Positions 24,682 to 34,209 of a stretch of DNA of 64,000 nucleotides are shown here, piece by piece. This DNA comes from Paenibacillus athensensis (lineage in GTDB: Bacteria; Bacillota; Bacilli; Paenibacillales; NBRC-103111): assembly GCF_004514475.2 (NCBI RefSeq), contig NZ_MYFO02000005.1, forward strand, positions 372,001 to 436,000, read 5' to 3'. The notes under the pieces are model-generated. The model was not told the DNA's origin. It did not search any database and worked only from the letters and a program-made list of their open reading frames with translations. The translations under genes were made by a program, and so were the position numbers. Positions within the stretch are counted from its first letter, which is position 1; each line of letters opens with the position of its first letter.

Positions 24682-25986
24682 TTAGTTCTGTCCCTTGATC
24701 GCGGCGGCCCATTTTTTATCAAGCGCTTTGATGATGTCTTCCTTGGTCACCTGCTTGGCGTAGTAGCTTTGCAGCAGCTTGGCCTGCTCGTCCGTCACGC
24801 CGTTCGGCAGCGACAAATCCTGATACGCCTTGCCCTGCGACACATAGGTCATCGCTTCGTCAATCCACGGGAACGACTTGTACGTATGCACCTTGGATAC
24901 CGGATTGAACTTCAGCTCTTGGAACAAAGCCGAGGAATCCTGCGGATCGAGCAGGTAGTTGAGCAGGTCCATCGCTACTTCCTTGTTTTTGCTCGTCGGC
25001 GAAACGGCCAGCGAGGTCGAGGTCGACAGGTTGATCATCGCGCCCTTGGGATCGTTGCTGACCGGCAGCGGAGCTACGCCGAATTCCATATTAGGATTGA
25101 CCTTCTGAATCGCTTCGGCCTGCCACGGTCCCTGGACCCACATCGCCGCCTTGCCGTTGGCGAAATCGGTCGAGCCCTGCGCGCCGCCGACTTCGAACGG
25201 CTTGTCGGTGCCATTTTGCATAATGATGTCGATGATGTTAAATACGTCGGCCACGTCGCTGTAGGACGCTTCGCCCTTGTTCATCTTGTCGATCCAGTCG
25301 GGATGCTGCGAGTTGACAATGCCGCCCAGCGACAGCGCCATCATGAGCTGCGGAATCCACGCTTCCTGGAACGCCAGCTCGAACGGCGTAATCTGGTTGG
25401 CTTTCAGCTTGTCCACGACGGCCTTCATCTCGTCGATCGTTTGCGGCGGCTGGAGGCCAAGGTCGCTGAACATTTTTTTATTGTACAAATAGCCCCATTC
25501 CAGACTCTCCAGCGGCAGCGCCATCACCTTGCCGTCGTAAGTGACCGTTTTCTTCACGTTATCGAACAGCTGACCGGCAAACGGCTGATCGGACAAGTCG
25601 GTCAAATAGCCGGCTTTGTAGTAGGTCGGCAGATCGGCTACGGCGTGCAAGGTGAACAAGTCGGGCGCGTCGTTGGACGAAAGCCGGGTTTGCAGCAGCT
25701 GCTTGGCCTGATCGGGATTCGGCATTTCGAGACTGATCGTCACGTCGATATTTTTCTCGGCCTTTTCCTTGGCCTGGAACTGCTCGAAATAGCGGTCGAA
25801 TTGATCCTTGAAGCGCGGGAAGCCCATGAATACCTTGAGCTCGACCTTTTTGGCCGCCGCTGCCGTCGGTGCGGCTTGGCTGTCCGCAGTTGGCGTGGCG
25901 CCGCTCTGCTCCGTGCCCGACGATCCGCAGCCGGCAAGTACGGCCAGCAATGCTGCACTGACTCCAATATGAAGCGCTTTCCTCAT
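24682..25986 (-). CDS. Sugar-binding lipoprotein of ABC importer
   Basis: The ATG at 25986 follows GGGGG. The 434-residue product has a lipobox (LAVLAGC) and an Ala/Thr-rich tether. Its family-1 extracellular solute-binding fold contains motifs such as GKVMALPLESLEWGYLYNKKMF and FANGKAAMWVQGPW. Such proteins are lipid-anchored outside the membrane and deliver oligosaccharides to the MalF/MalG pair encoded next. The gene lies downstream of the sensor pair after a 321-bp gap, so it may have its own promoter under control of the AraC-type regulator. Confidence 0.92.
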   Translation of the reverse strand: MRKALHIGVSAALLAVLAGCGSSGTEQSGATPTADSQAAPTAAAAKKVELKVFMGFPRFKDQFDRYFEQFQAKEKAEKNIDVTISLEMPNPDQAKQLLQTRLSSNDAPDLFTLHAVADLPTYYKAGYLTDLSDQPFAGQLFDNVKKTVTYDGKVMALPLESLEWGYLYNKKMFSDLGLQPPQTIDEMKAVVDKLKANQITPFELAFQEAWIPQLMMALSLGGIVNSQHPDWIDKMNKGEASYSDVADVFNIIDIIMQNGTDKPFEVGGAQGSTDFANGKAAMWVQGPWQAEAIQKVNPNMEFGVAPLPVSNDPKGAMINLSTSTSLAVSPTSKNKEVAMDLLNYLLDPQDSSALFQELKFNPVSKVHTYKSFPWIDEAMTYVSQGKAYQDLSLPNGVTDEQAKLLQSYYAKQVTKEDIIKALDKKWAAAIKGQN

Positions 25987-26307
25987 GATTTGTTTCCCCC
26001 ATAGTTTGTATTGAACTGCACCTTTATCATAAGGCGAAGCGAGAACGGAAACATTCGAGGATATTAGCTTTTGCAGCTGTAAAATATTGATGCGCCGCCC
26101 GGACGGCTCCGCCAATCCGGCAAGTTCGCGGGAGCAGCGCGCGGTCGGGGAGCGCGTGCCGGGCGTCCCGCAGCGCTTCGTCCGGCATGGCGGCTGGCGC
26201 TTCGCCCGGCGTGGCGGCGGCGCTTCGTACGGCGTACCCGCATTCGCCTGAAATGGCGTGCCGAAGGCGCTTCGCCGGGCACACCTAATGGCGGCCGCTC
26301 CCGGCAG
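25987..26307. other. Intergenic region, very GC-rich with degenerate repeats in its upper half
   Basis: Between the AraC-type regulator and the binding-protein gene. From about 26130 to 26290, GCGCTTCG is repeated five times within variants of GGCGCTTCGYCCGGCRTGGCG, and these can form many hairpins. Short open frames here lack ribosome-binding sites. The promoter of the transporter genes should lie at 25990-26060, where the composition becomes AT-rich. Confidence 0.45.
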
Positions 26308-27414
26308 CTATTCACGGCTGCGCAGCTCGCCCGGCGTCATGCCGAAATAGCTTTTGAACACCTTGTAGAAATAGGTCGGATCGGCGTAACCGACGAGTTG
26401 GGCGATGTGCTTGAAGGGAATTTGCCGGTCGGCTACGAGCTCGCGGGCTTTATCCATGCGTTTGCGCGTAATGCAGTCGGACACGGTCTGCGCAAACTCC
26501 GCTTTGAACGCCCGGCTCAAATGCTCCTTGCTGATAAAAAAATGCAGCGCAATCGACTCCAGCGATATCGGATCGGCATAATGCCGCTCGATGTACGCCA
26601 TCACTTCCGTAAGGTCAAGCCGCTGCTTCGTTCGGCGGGCCGCTTCCACAGCCGCGATCGTCTCGGCGAACAGCCGCTCCAAGCCGACGACCGCTTCGGC
26701 AATCGTCGCCCACGGCCCGGCCGCGGCGCGCCCGCGAACCGCAGCCAGCAGGCCCGGATCGGCTTGCTCGGCGGCGAGCCACGTCTCCAGCAGCGCGATG
26801 CAATCGTGCGCCAGCCGGTCCGGCACGTGGCCGTCCTCCGGCCGCTCGCCGTAATGCCGCTGCAGGAGCGCGCCCAGCTGGCGCAGCACCGAAGCGGCAG
26901 CCTCGGCGTTCAGCGCCAGCGCTTGCTCGTAGAGCTGCTGGCGGAACGCCACATACGCGTCGAGCACGTCGCGGTCGGCGAACAAGTGGACGACGCCGGT
27001 CGGCGACGCTCCCGCCGCCGCGTCGGCAGCAGCCTGACGCGCGTCCAGCTCGCGCACGCACAAGGCCAGCGCCGCGTTGAGCTCCTCGGGACTGATCGGC
27101 TTGAGCAAATATTCTACAGCCCGCGAGCGGATCGCTTGCTTGAGGTAAAGGAAATCGTCATAGCCGCTCATGACGATAATTTTCAGCTCGGGGTAGCGCT
27201 CGTTCAGCTCGCGCAGCAGCTCGATCCCGTCCAGACCGGGCATCCGCATGTCCGTCAGGACGATCTGCGGCGCAAGCGCCGCGATCAGCTCCAGCCCTTC
27301 GCGGCCGTCCTCCGCTTCGCCGGCAATCGTCAGACCGAGCTCGGTCCACGCCCCCAGCGATTTCACGACTTGTCTCGACCACGGCTCGTCGTCGATGATC
27401 AGAATGCTATACAT
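26308..27414 (-). CDS. YesN-type response regulator with AraC DNA-binding domain
   Basis: 368 residues: receiver domain with DDE at 8-10 and phospho-acceptor D55 (LTDMRMPG), a variable middle region, and a C-terminal double helix-turn-helix of the AraC family (about 265-366, with ISLESIALHFFISKEHLSRAFK and GYADPTYFYKVFKSYFGMTP). Such regulators activate adjacent sugar-uptake genes in Paenibacillaceae. The start overlaps the sensor gene by 8 bp, so both proteins are made together. Confidence 0.92.
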   Translation of the reverse strand: MYSILIIDDEPWSRQVVKSLGAWTELGLTIAGEAEDGREGLELIAALAPQIVLTDMRMPGLDGIELLRELNERYPELKIIVMSGYDDFLYLKQAIRSRAVEYLLKPISPEELNAALALCVRELDARQAAADAAAGASPTGVVHLFADRDVLDAYVAFRQQLYEQALALNAEAAASVLRQLGALLQRHYGERPEDGHVPDRLAHDCIALLETWLAAEQADPGLLAAVRGRAAAGPWATIAEAVVGLERLFAETIAAVEAARRTKQRLDLTEVMAYIERHYADPISLESIALHFFISKEHLSRAFKAEFAQTVSDCITRKRMDKARELVADRQIPFKHIAQLVGYADPTYFYKVFKSYFGMTPGELRSRE

Positions 27415-29173
27415 GGGGCTCCTCCTTCGTCTCGGTCATCGGAATCACGGCGGCGACCGCTGTGCCTGCGCCCAAGCTGCTGAACAGCCGGATGCCGCTG
27501 CGGCGGCCGTAATGCAGGCGCAGCCGGGCATGCACGTTTTGCAGCCCGATGCTGCGGCGGCTGCCCGGCGGCCCGGTATCGGCCCGCCCGAAGCCGGTAT
27601 GGCGCAACGCCAGCCGGAGCTGCTGCAGCCGGCCGGCCTCCATGCCGACGCCGTCGTCGCACATCCACAGCAGCGCCCGGTCGCCGACGCGGCTCACGCT
27701 GACCGTGAGCCGCCACTTGCCCTCCTTGCGCTGCAAACCGTGCTCAAAGGCGTTCTCGACCAGCGGCTGCAGCGTGAATCGCGGCAGCCGCGCCGCCAGC
27801 GCTTCCGGCTGCACCTTCACTTCAATCGTGCAGCGTCCGAGAAACCGCTGCTCCTGAATAAACAAATAGTTGCGCGTATGCTGCAGCTCCCGCTCCAGCG
27901 GCACCAGCTCCTCGTCCGTACTGATCGCATAGCGCAGCAGCTCGCCGATCACCCGGGTGATGCGGTAAATTTCCGGCGCGTCCTTGACCAGCGCCATGCC
28001 GCCGATCATGTGCAGCGTGTTGTTGAGAAAATGCGGATTGATCTGCGCCTGCAGCGCCTGCAGCTGCGCGTTCTTCAAATCGATCTCCTGCTGATATTCG
28101 ACCTCAATCAGCTCCTTGATCCGCTGCATCATCGAATTATAGCCGCTTTCCAGCAGGCCGATTTCATCCGTGCTTTGCACCTCCTGCAGCTGAAACTGGG
28201 TGACGCGTGTTGTCTTCATCAGGCGGGCCAGCTTGACGATGGGCCGGCTGATCCGCAACGAGAAGAGAATCGACAGCAGGATCGAAGCCAGCGCGAACAA
28301 GCTGCCGGTTACGATACCGGCGCGAATCGTCGGCCGGGCGCTGGCGGCGACCGTGCCCAGCGGAATCGTCTTGAGCAGGGTGAGCTGGCCATCACCGATT
28401 GTTTTGAGAAACATCAGCTGATCCTCGGTCTTGCGGTAATGAATATCGTCGTCGCCGGCCGCCATTTCCCGCAGCGCGGCTTGCAGCGCCGCTGAACGCT
28501 CAGGCTCGGTCGAGCCGCTCAGCAGCTCGCCCTCGTCGTTCAGCACGTAGACGGAGCTGGACGGCTCCGACTTGAGGATGCTGCCGATTTCGCGCCACAC
28601 CTTAGGGTTGATCTGGGCCGAGATGCCGCCGAGCAACCTGCGGTCCTCGAACTGGTTCATACTGTGATAGGCATAAATGGCGCTGCCCGATTGCTTGAAA
28701 TACAAATGGATCGGGCCGCTAAGCATCCGGCTCCAGTTGCCCTTGGCGATTTGCAAAGAGGTGATCGAGCCGCTGTTCGAGTAGCTGACCGAGAACATCC
28801 GGGTCGTCGGATGCACGTACAGATTCAATTCGTCGATTTTGCGGCTGTTGGCGTGAAAGGCAGAAGTCAGCGTGCCGCGGATATAGTTCTGTGTGCTGAA
28901 CTGCGTGCCGATATCCGGAGTGTCGATCTGATTGACCGCCGTCATCAGCGATTCATTGATTTGCAGCGAATAAAACAAGCTGTCCAGCTGCTGGATCAGC
29001 TCGCCCAGATATTGATCCGCCCAGAGCATCCGCGAGTAGTTCGCGTTGACCGTTTCCTGCTCGACGGAAGCACGCGTATTGCCCGTGGCGATCCAGGTGA
29101 CGGTCAGCACCGGCAGCGTCGTCAAGCCGATCATCAATAGCATCAAGCGCAAACGGATACTGATTCGTTTCAT
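27407..29173 (-). CDS. YesM-type sensor histidine kinase
   Basis: 588 residues: an N-terminal membrane helix (about 8-30), a large extracellular Cache-like sensor (about 35-275), a second helix (about 285-310), HAMP, and a His_kinase domain with the phospho-acceptor in LQAQINPHFLNNTL. An HATPase domain with CDDGVGM follows. This is the LytS/YesM class, which senses sugars or binding proteins outside the cell. It is the first gene of the operon leading to the binding protein, permeases and GH5 enzyme. Confidence 0.92.
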   Translation of the reverse strand: MKRISIRLRLMLLMIGLTTLPVLTVTWIATGNTRASVEQETVNANYSRMLWADQYLGELIQQLDSLFYSLQINESLMTAVNQIDTPDIGTQFSTQNYIRGTLTSAFHANSRKIDELNLYVHPTTRMFSVSYSNSGSITSLQIAKGNWSRMLSGPIHLYFKQSGSAIYAYHSMNQFEDRRLLGGISAQINPKVWREIGSILKSEPSSSVYVLNDEGELLSGSTEPERSAALQAALREMAAGDDDIHYRKTEDQLMFLKTIGDGQLTLLKTIPLGTVAASARPTIRAGIVTGSLFALASILLSILFSLRISRPIVKLARLMKTTRVTQFQLQEVQSTDEIGLLESGYNSMMQRIKELIEVEYQQEIDLKNAQLQALQAQINPHFLNNTLHMIGGMALVKDAPEIYRITRVIGELLRYAISTDEELVPLERELQHTRNYLFIQEQRFLGRCTIEVKVQPEALAARLPRFTLQPLVENAFEHGLQRKEGKWRLTVSVSRVGDRALLWMCDDGVGMEAGRLQQLRLALRHTGFGRADTGPPGSRRSIGLQNVHARLRLHYGRRSGIRLFSSLGAGTAVAAVIPMTETKEEPHV

Positions 29174-29260
29174 CGGATTATCCTCCCGGCAGACGGCTCA
29201 TGTATTGTTGAAAATTGTATCAGCCCGCTCCGGCTCCCGCAAGCCGGCCTATCCGCAACG

Positions 29261-29296
29261 AAAAAAGCCCGGACAGAAGTCTCCTTCTGCCGGGCT
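29261..29296 (-). terminator. Terminator of the LtaS-like gene
   Basis: On the minus strand AGCCCGG-CAGAAG pairs with CTTCTG-(T)-CCGGGCT around a 4-nt loop (one bulge) and is followed by T6. It begins 10 bp after the stop codon of the gene to the right. Confidence 0.85.
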
Positions 29297-29305
29297 GGGT
29301 ACCGT

Positions 29306-31285
29306 CTATTCTTTCACCGCGCCGCCGCTTGAATCGCCGTTGACCGGCTCGGCCTGCTGCGAGGTTCCCGACGCGCCGTTAAACATCTCGTTGTAATTGG
29401 CCAGCGCCGGCTTCGTCAAGTAATCCTTGTCGATATAATTGGCCAAATACTGCTTGCCAAACAGCATATCGTATTGCATCTCGCGATATTTCTCCACCGT
29501 GGCTGCGGTGTCATCCGGCACGACCGGATGCAGCTGCTGGCTGGCGTCAATCGCCAGATTGCTGAGCAAGCCCGGCAGCTGGGCCGATACCTGGGCGTCC
29601 ATTGCAAAGGTCGCCGGCTTTTGCATATTCAGCGTATCGAGCATTTTCGCCCCGAGGAAGGACGGGCTCAGCACCGGAATATCCTGCTTGGGCAGCTCGA
29701 AGTTCGACCAGGTGACGAACGGCACGCTGTGCATTTTTTTAATTTCCTCAAGCGACCATTTCTCGGAATCGCCTGTACTGATGAAGCCGCCCTCGGCGTA
29801 CACCTGATAGTCGAAGCCAAGCATCGGCAGATGGTCGCCGTAGAATACGATCACCGTCGGCTCGTCGGATTTTTCGAAATGGTCAATCAGCATTTGCAGG
29901 CTTTGGTCGGCGTCATGCGCCCCTTGCGTATACGTCTCAAGAATCGATTTGGCGTCCGGCGACAGCGGTCCGGTGGTCGTGATCGAATTCGTTCCGTAAC
30001 GGTTGTCGTCGAACGGTCCGTGATTTTGCATCGTAATCGCATAAATGAACATCGGCTTGTCGGTCTGATCGACCTCTTGGATAATGCTCTTCGATACCTC
30101 GGAGTCAGCGATGAAATTGCCGCGGATTTCCGGATTGTCGAAGTTCGCCTTGCTTTTGAACGCCTCGAAGCCCAGCTCCTGATAGACGGTCTGCCGATTC
30201 CAGAACCAGCCCTCGTAGGAGTGAATGCCCATACTTTTGTAGCCCTGATCTTCAAAATAGCTCGCCAGGCTCGGCACCGGCTTGCGCACGTACTGCTGGT
30301 ACGGCACGGAGCCGCCTGGCAGGAAGCTCATCGAATACCCGGTCAGCACCTCGAATTCGACGTTGCTCGTACCGCCTCCGAACTGCGGCGACAGCAGGTA
30401 ACCGGAGGTCGTTTCCTTTTGCAAACGATGCACGGTTTTCAAAGGGTCCTCGCTGAACTTCACGTCCGGCAGCAGCGTCGGGTCCCAGAACGCTTCGTTC
30501 ATAATAAAAATAACGTTCGGCTGCTTGCCGTTCAGCGGATCGGAAGCCTTCTTGGCGGCTTGCTGCTGCCGCGAGCCGTCGATTTGCGCGGCCAGATCGG
30601 CCATCGCCGTTTCGCTGTAGCCGTCGGGCTTGGATACAACGGCGTTTTTCATATTAAGCGTAAACGCTACGGACAGCCCGTTCCCGCTATAATTTTGCTG
30701 CTGGTCCCAGATGATTTCGCTGACGCCCGCGCTGTCCAGCAGCTTGCCGGCCAACGCCGTTTTGGTGCCCATCGCATACAAGGCGTACAACGAAAACAGC
30801 CCCAGCGCTATCCGCCCGTAATAAGGCATGCGCAGCCGCGGCAGCACCAAGCGCAGCAGCACGATCACGACCACGGCAATCAGCACCGTGGCGATGCGAA
30901 GCATGGCGGCTTTGCCGGTGACGAGCGGCAATATGTTAAAGCTCTCCTTATCGAGCAAGACGTCCCACGGAAAAAAAGGCTCCCCGATCAGCTTGACCTT
31001 GAAATAGCTGACCAGCCCAACCATACTGACCAGCAGCACGGTAAAAGCGACGGAAAAAACTAACGATCCCAATATCGCATAAATCACTCCGAACACGGCA
31101 AACTGAATCAGCGCGTTCAAAGCGAACAGCTCCCGATGTCCCCAAGCCCAGGTCCACGCTTCGCCCAGCGAGCCGCGGACAATCGTTTCTACGCCGAGCG
31201 CCAGCAAGAATGGCAACACGATCAAAGTAACCGTAATAAATACCGGGGCAAAATAGCGAGATTGCTTGATAGTTGACCAACGCAC
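29306..31285 (-). CDS. LtaS-like phosphoglycerol transferase (sulfatase-fold membrane protein)
   Basis: 659 residues with a GTG start (GGAG 11 nt upstream). Five membrane helices (about 12-185) precede an extracellular alkaline-phosphatase-fold domain. The latter has NVIFIMNEAFWDP, the catalytic threonine context GGGTSNVEFEVLTG, and the metal-binding FYGDHLP motif. Such enzymes polymerise glycerol phosphate from phosphatidylglycerol onto lipoteichoic acid or modify surface glycans. The C-terminus carries about 90 extra residues after the catalytic domain. It is monocistronic with its own terminator. Confidence 0.88.
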   Translation of the reverse strand: MRWSTIKQSRYFAPVFITVTLIVLPFLLALGVETIVRGSLGEAWTWAWGHRELFALNALIQFAVFGVIYAILGSLVFSVAFTVLLVSMVGLVSYFKVKLIGEPFFPWDVLLDKESFNILPLVTGKAAMLRIATVLIAVVVIVLLRLVLPRLRMPYYGRIALGLFSLYALYAMGTKTALAGKLLDSAGVSEIIWDQQQNYSGNGLSVAFTLNMKNAVVSKPDGYSETAMADLAAQIDGSRQQQAAKKASDPLNGKQPNVIFIMNEAFWDPTLLPDVKFSEDPLKTVHRLQKETTSGYLLSPQFGGGTSNVEFEVLTGYSMSFLPGGSVPYQQYVRKPVPSLASYFEDQGYKSMGIHSYEGWFWNRQTVYQELGFEAFKSKANFDNPEIRGNFIADSEVSKSIIQEVDQTDKPMFIYAITMQNHGPFDDNRYGTNSITTTGPLSPDAKSILETYTQGAHDADQSLQMLIDHFEKSDEPTVIVFYGDHLPMLGFDYQVYAEGGFISTGDSEKWSLEEIKKMHSVPFVTWSNFELPKQDIPVLSPSFLGAKMLDTLNMQKPATFAMDAQVSAQLPGLLSNLAIDASQQLHPVVPDDTAATVEKYREMQYDMLFGKQYLANYIDKDYLTKPALANYNEMFNGASGTSQQAEPVNGDSSGGAVKE

Positions 31286-31521
31286 GTAATTTCACGCTCC
31301 TTCTGCCCTAGAGTATACAGGCCATTTGTGAAGAAAATGTATCGATAAGTGAAAATTCTTGAAAAACAGACGTTCACGTCAGGTTTATTTCGCGACAAAA
31401 CAACCGCCCTTCGGCGCAAGCGCGCCGGGCACGGCTTCGGCAAACGGCGTTCAGCAGCCGCGAAGCCAGCCGCACCGCCTGGAACGTTCGGCAGCGCATG
31501 CTGGCCCGGGAATCCGTCTGC

Positions 31522-31848
31522 TTATTTCATCGCAGCCAGCCACTGCGCCAGCGTCTGGATATCTTCTTGCCGGATGCTCACCTTAAACGACGGCATCCCG
31601 CCCCCGCCCTGGGTGATTTGCCGGACAATCTGCTCTTCGGACAACCGGCTGCCGACATGCTCCAGATTCGGCCCTTGCACATCCTGCAGCCCGCCGCCGT
31701 GGCAGGAGATGCAATAATTGCGGTACAGCGCCGGACCGTCGGCTTGCGGCTTGGAGCCCGACGCTCCTCCGTCTTTGGAACCGCATGCGGACAGCAGCAG
31801 GATCACGACGCCCAGCGCTGCGGCAGCGAATACTTGTTTACTTCTCAT
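31522..31848 (-). CDS. Lipoprotein cytochrome c (CccB/c551 type)
   Basis: The ATG at 31848 has GGGAGG 7 nt upstream. The 108-residue product has a lipobox (LLLSACGS), a Gly/Ser-rich linker, one haem c attachment site CISCH, and a later methionine ligand candidate in GGGMPSF. It is therefore a single-haem, membrane-anchored electron carrier outside the cell, as in the c551 group of Bacillales, which feeds terminal oxidases. No respiratory gene is adjacent. Confidence 0.9.
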   Translation of the reverse strand: MRSKQVFAAAALGVVILLLSACGSKDGGASGSKPQADGPALYRNYCISCHGGGLQDVQGPNLEHVGSRLSEEQIVRQITQGGGGMPSFKVSIRQEDIQTLAQWLAAMK

Positions 31849-32028
31849 CGGACAACCTCCCTGCATTCCTCTACACATGATAACAAAGCAAGCCCGCAAG
31901 CTTCAATCTTAAAAAGTCCGAAAGCCCGCAATGTTGCAAAATAGAGGATTTGCGCCGCCGCTGAATAATTGCATACATACCGGAACTTCCCTCTATCTAT
32001 GCCGGACGCGCGAACAGGAGACCGACTT

Positions 32029-33129
32029 ATGCGAAATAAAAATTCGATGGACAGCATAAGCTACTGGTATCGCAAAATACTGAATGCTTACTGGATTGTG
32101 CTGCTCGTAGCCGTTGTGGCGGAAATCGCCGCTTTGATTGTCACGGTTGAAGTTTATCCGCAATACCTTCGCTTTTATCTCATCCATATCAGCGGCATTC
32201 CGACGCTGCTGATGCTGGTAATCATGCTGGTCAATGAGGCGTTCTACCGCTATCTGCGGGTCGAACAGCCCGCCGTTATTATCGGCACAGGCGTCGCCTT
32301 TGCGTGTATCCTGATCGCCGCCAATCCGCTTGTGCCTTGCGTCAAATCGATACTCATGCTACCGATGGTTATCGCCTTGTTTTTTTTCGACCGGAAAATT
32401 CTCCTGCTGACCCTGCTCGCCAACCTGACGGCGCTCGGACTGCTATATACGCTCAACGATGCTTTGCGTTTCAACACCAGCCTGTACGATTTGCTGGCCA
32501 ATGTGTTTATTTTGTGCGGGGGCTACTTCGTCGAGCGCGGCATCGTCAGCCGCGGCGTGGCGCTGGTCAATCATCTGACCAAAACGATTCAGTCCGAGCA
32601 GGAGCTGCTCGTCAAAACCGTCGTTATGGACAAGCTGTCCAAAACCGACGCGTTAACGGAGCTATACAACCATAAAACCTTCCACGAATATCTGGACAAG
32701 CTGGTCGAGCACAACGCCGAGAGCCCGTTTCCGCTGCATCTCGCCGTGATGGACATCGACAATTTCAAAACGATCAACGATACTTGGGGGCATGCCGTCG
32801 GCGACATCGTGCTGCGGCGCGTCGCCCAGCAGATCAGCGAGCTGATCTCGCCCAGCGAAATTATCGCCCGTTATGGCGGCGAGGAATTCGCTCTGATTTT
32901 TACGGAAAAACCGCTGGAGGAAGCGTTCGCGACGGTCGAAAAGATCCGTCTGGCGATTCACGGCATCGCGCATCCCGAAATGGACGGACGGCAGGTATCG
33001 GTCAGCATCGGCTTGACCAGCTACGTTCAGGGGCAAAGCAAATCCGATCTGTTCGCCGAGTCGGATGCCCTGCTCTACACGGCCAAACGCTGCGGCAAAA
33101 ACCAGACGAAAATGCAGCGCAAGCCCTGA
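32029..33129 (+). CDS. Membrane diguanylate cyclase (GGDEF)
   Basis: The ATG at 32029 has AGGAG 8 nt upstream. The 366-residue protein has five or six N-terminal membrane helices (to about residue 180) and a C-terminal GGDEF domain. The active site reads YGGEEF, with metal/substrate motifs VMDIDNFKTINDTWGHAVGD. It makes cyclic-di-GMP from GTP. The inhibitory I-site (RxxD five residues before the active loop) is not present; SPSE stands there. The sensor region is of the 5TM type without extracellular domain. Confidence 0.9.
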   Translation: MRNKNSMDSISYWYRKILNAYWIVLLVAVVAEIAALIVTVEVYPQYLRFYLIHISGIPTLLMLVIMLVNEAFYRYLRVEQPAVIIGTGVAFACILIAANPLVPCVKSILMLPMVIALFFFDRKILLLTLLANLTALGLLYTLNDALRFNTSLYDLLANVFILCGGYFVERGIVSRGVALVNHLTKTIQSEQELLVKTVVMDKLSKTDALTELYNHKTFHEYLDKLVEHNAESPFPLHLAVMDIDNFKTINDTWGHAVGDIVLRRVAQQISELISPSEIIARYGGEEFALIFTEKPLEEAFATVEKIRLAIHGIAHPEMDGRQVSVSIGLTSYVQGQSKSDLFAESDALLYTAKRCGKNQTKMQRKP

Positions 33130-33133
33130 CAAT

Positions 33134-33178
33134 AAAAAAAGCTGGTCATCTTGCAGAGATCTGCGATGATCAGCTTTT
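33134..33178. terminator. Bidirectional terminator after the diguanylate cyclase
   Basis: GCTGGTCATC/GATGATCAGC (one G-T pair) with an inner GCAGA/TCTGC hairpin, A7 on the left and T4 on the right. It is shared with the convergent 67-codon gene. Confidence 0.85.
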
Positions 33179-33183
33179 ATCGT

Positions 33184-33387
33184 TTAGATGAAGTGCAGCT
33201 TCTGTTTCTCGGGCTGCTTCACGGCGTGTTCAATTCGGGCATGCGCGTCGCTGCGGCGGAGGAAGGCCCGCAAGCTGTTCAGCGCTTCTTCGGCTTCCTG
33301 CAAATACTGCTTGTCCCCGAACATTTCATAGAGCTTCAAGTAGTCATTATACTCGTCCAGCCACTCATTTACGTTAAAAGAGATCAT
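33184..33387 (-). CDS. Small helical protein of unknown function (67 aa)
   Basis: The ATG at 33387 has AAGGAG 8 nt upstream. The protein is soluble and strongly helical, with a possible short helix-loop-helix (NEWLDEYNDYLKLYEMF; LQEAEEALNSLRAFLRRSD). No family is recognised. It shares a terminator with the diguanylate cyclase gene. Confidence 0.6.
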   Translation of the reverse strand: MISFNVNEWLDEYNDYLKLYEMFGDKQYLQEAEEALNSLRAFLRRSDAHARIEHAVKQPEKQKLHFI

Positions 33388-33504
33388 TGGCATCACTCCT
33401 TCAACTCCATGATACCTGATATATATTAAATCTACATGAAAAATAGCTGAAATAGAATCGGAAAATCTATGAAATGAACGAAATCTGGCGAAAAATAGCG
33501 GCAG

Positions 33505-34059
33505 CTAGCCGCTAGATTCGCGCCGGGCCGCAGCAGCCGTCAAGCGCTCCAGCAGCGAGCGCAGCAACGCGGCCAGCCCGTCGTCGGCCAGCCGGCCTGC
33601 GGCGTCCAGCTTGAGCGATACGAACGGCACCTGCAGCTCGTGCGCTTCGCCGATCAGACGCGCGTCGAGCATGCCCAGCGTCAGCCGCAGCGACTCGTGC
33701 GCCCGGCTGCCGCCAAGCGGCGTCGGCGAAGCGCTGACGACGGCTGTCGGCTTGTGCAGCAGCTCGCCGGAGGAGACGAGCCAGTCCAGCGCGTTTTTGA
33801 GCGCGCCCGGCACGCCAGCGGCGTATTCCGGCGTGCAGATGAGCAGTCCGTCCGCCGAGCGGACGGCAGCGCGCCACGCTTCAACGGCAGCGAACGCGCC
33901 TTCCCGGTCGAGATCGGGATTAAACAGCGGCAGATCGACCAGTCCGCGGAACGGAATTAGCCGCGCCGGAGCAGGCGCAAGCAACGCGGCGGCTTCCAGC
34001 AGCGCGCTGTTCGACGAGCGGGCCCGCAGACTTCCGGATATGGCTAATAAATCGGGCAT
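33505..34059 (-). CDS. NADPH-dependent FMN reductase family protein
   Basis: 184 residues with the flavodoxin-like signatures ISGSLRARSSN near the N-terminus and TPEYAAGVPGALKNALDWL in the middle. This matches the FMN-reductase/chromate-quinone reductase family (azoreductase-like), which uses NAD(P)H to reduce FMN or quinones in the cytoplasm. AGAGGTGA precedes the ATG. It looks monocistronic, followed at 33388-33504 by a short region without recognisable elements. Confidence 0.9.
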   Translation of the reverse strand: MPDLLAISGSLRARSSNSALLEAAALLAPAPARLIPFRGLVDLPLFNPDLDREGAFAAVEAWRAAVRSADGLLICTPEYAAGVPGALKNALDWLVSSGELLHKPTAVVSASPTPLGGSRAHESLRLTLGMLDARLIGEAHELQVPFVSLKLDAAGRLADDGLAALLRSLLERLTAAAARRESSG

Positions 34060-34209
34060 AGGCAGATCACCTCTTTCACAAGCTTCATAGCTGTAGCTTA
34101 CAGCATGACGCTAATGTCAGAGTCAAGCTGCCCAGACCCAGATTTGGGCTTCGGGCATGCCCGCCCGCAGGACGGGTTACACGCGCAAGACGCGCAAAAT
34201 GCCAGCCGC

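Noticed and set aside
24043-26004. Plus-strand open frame of 653 codons opposite the sugar transporter genes
   Set aside because: Antisense to well-supported ABC genes and full of Arg/His; no start signal.
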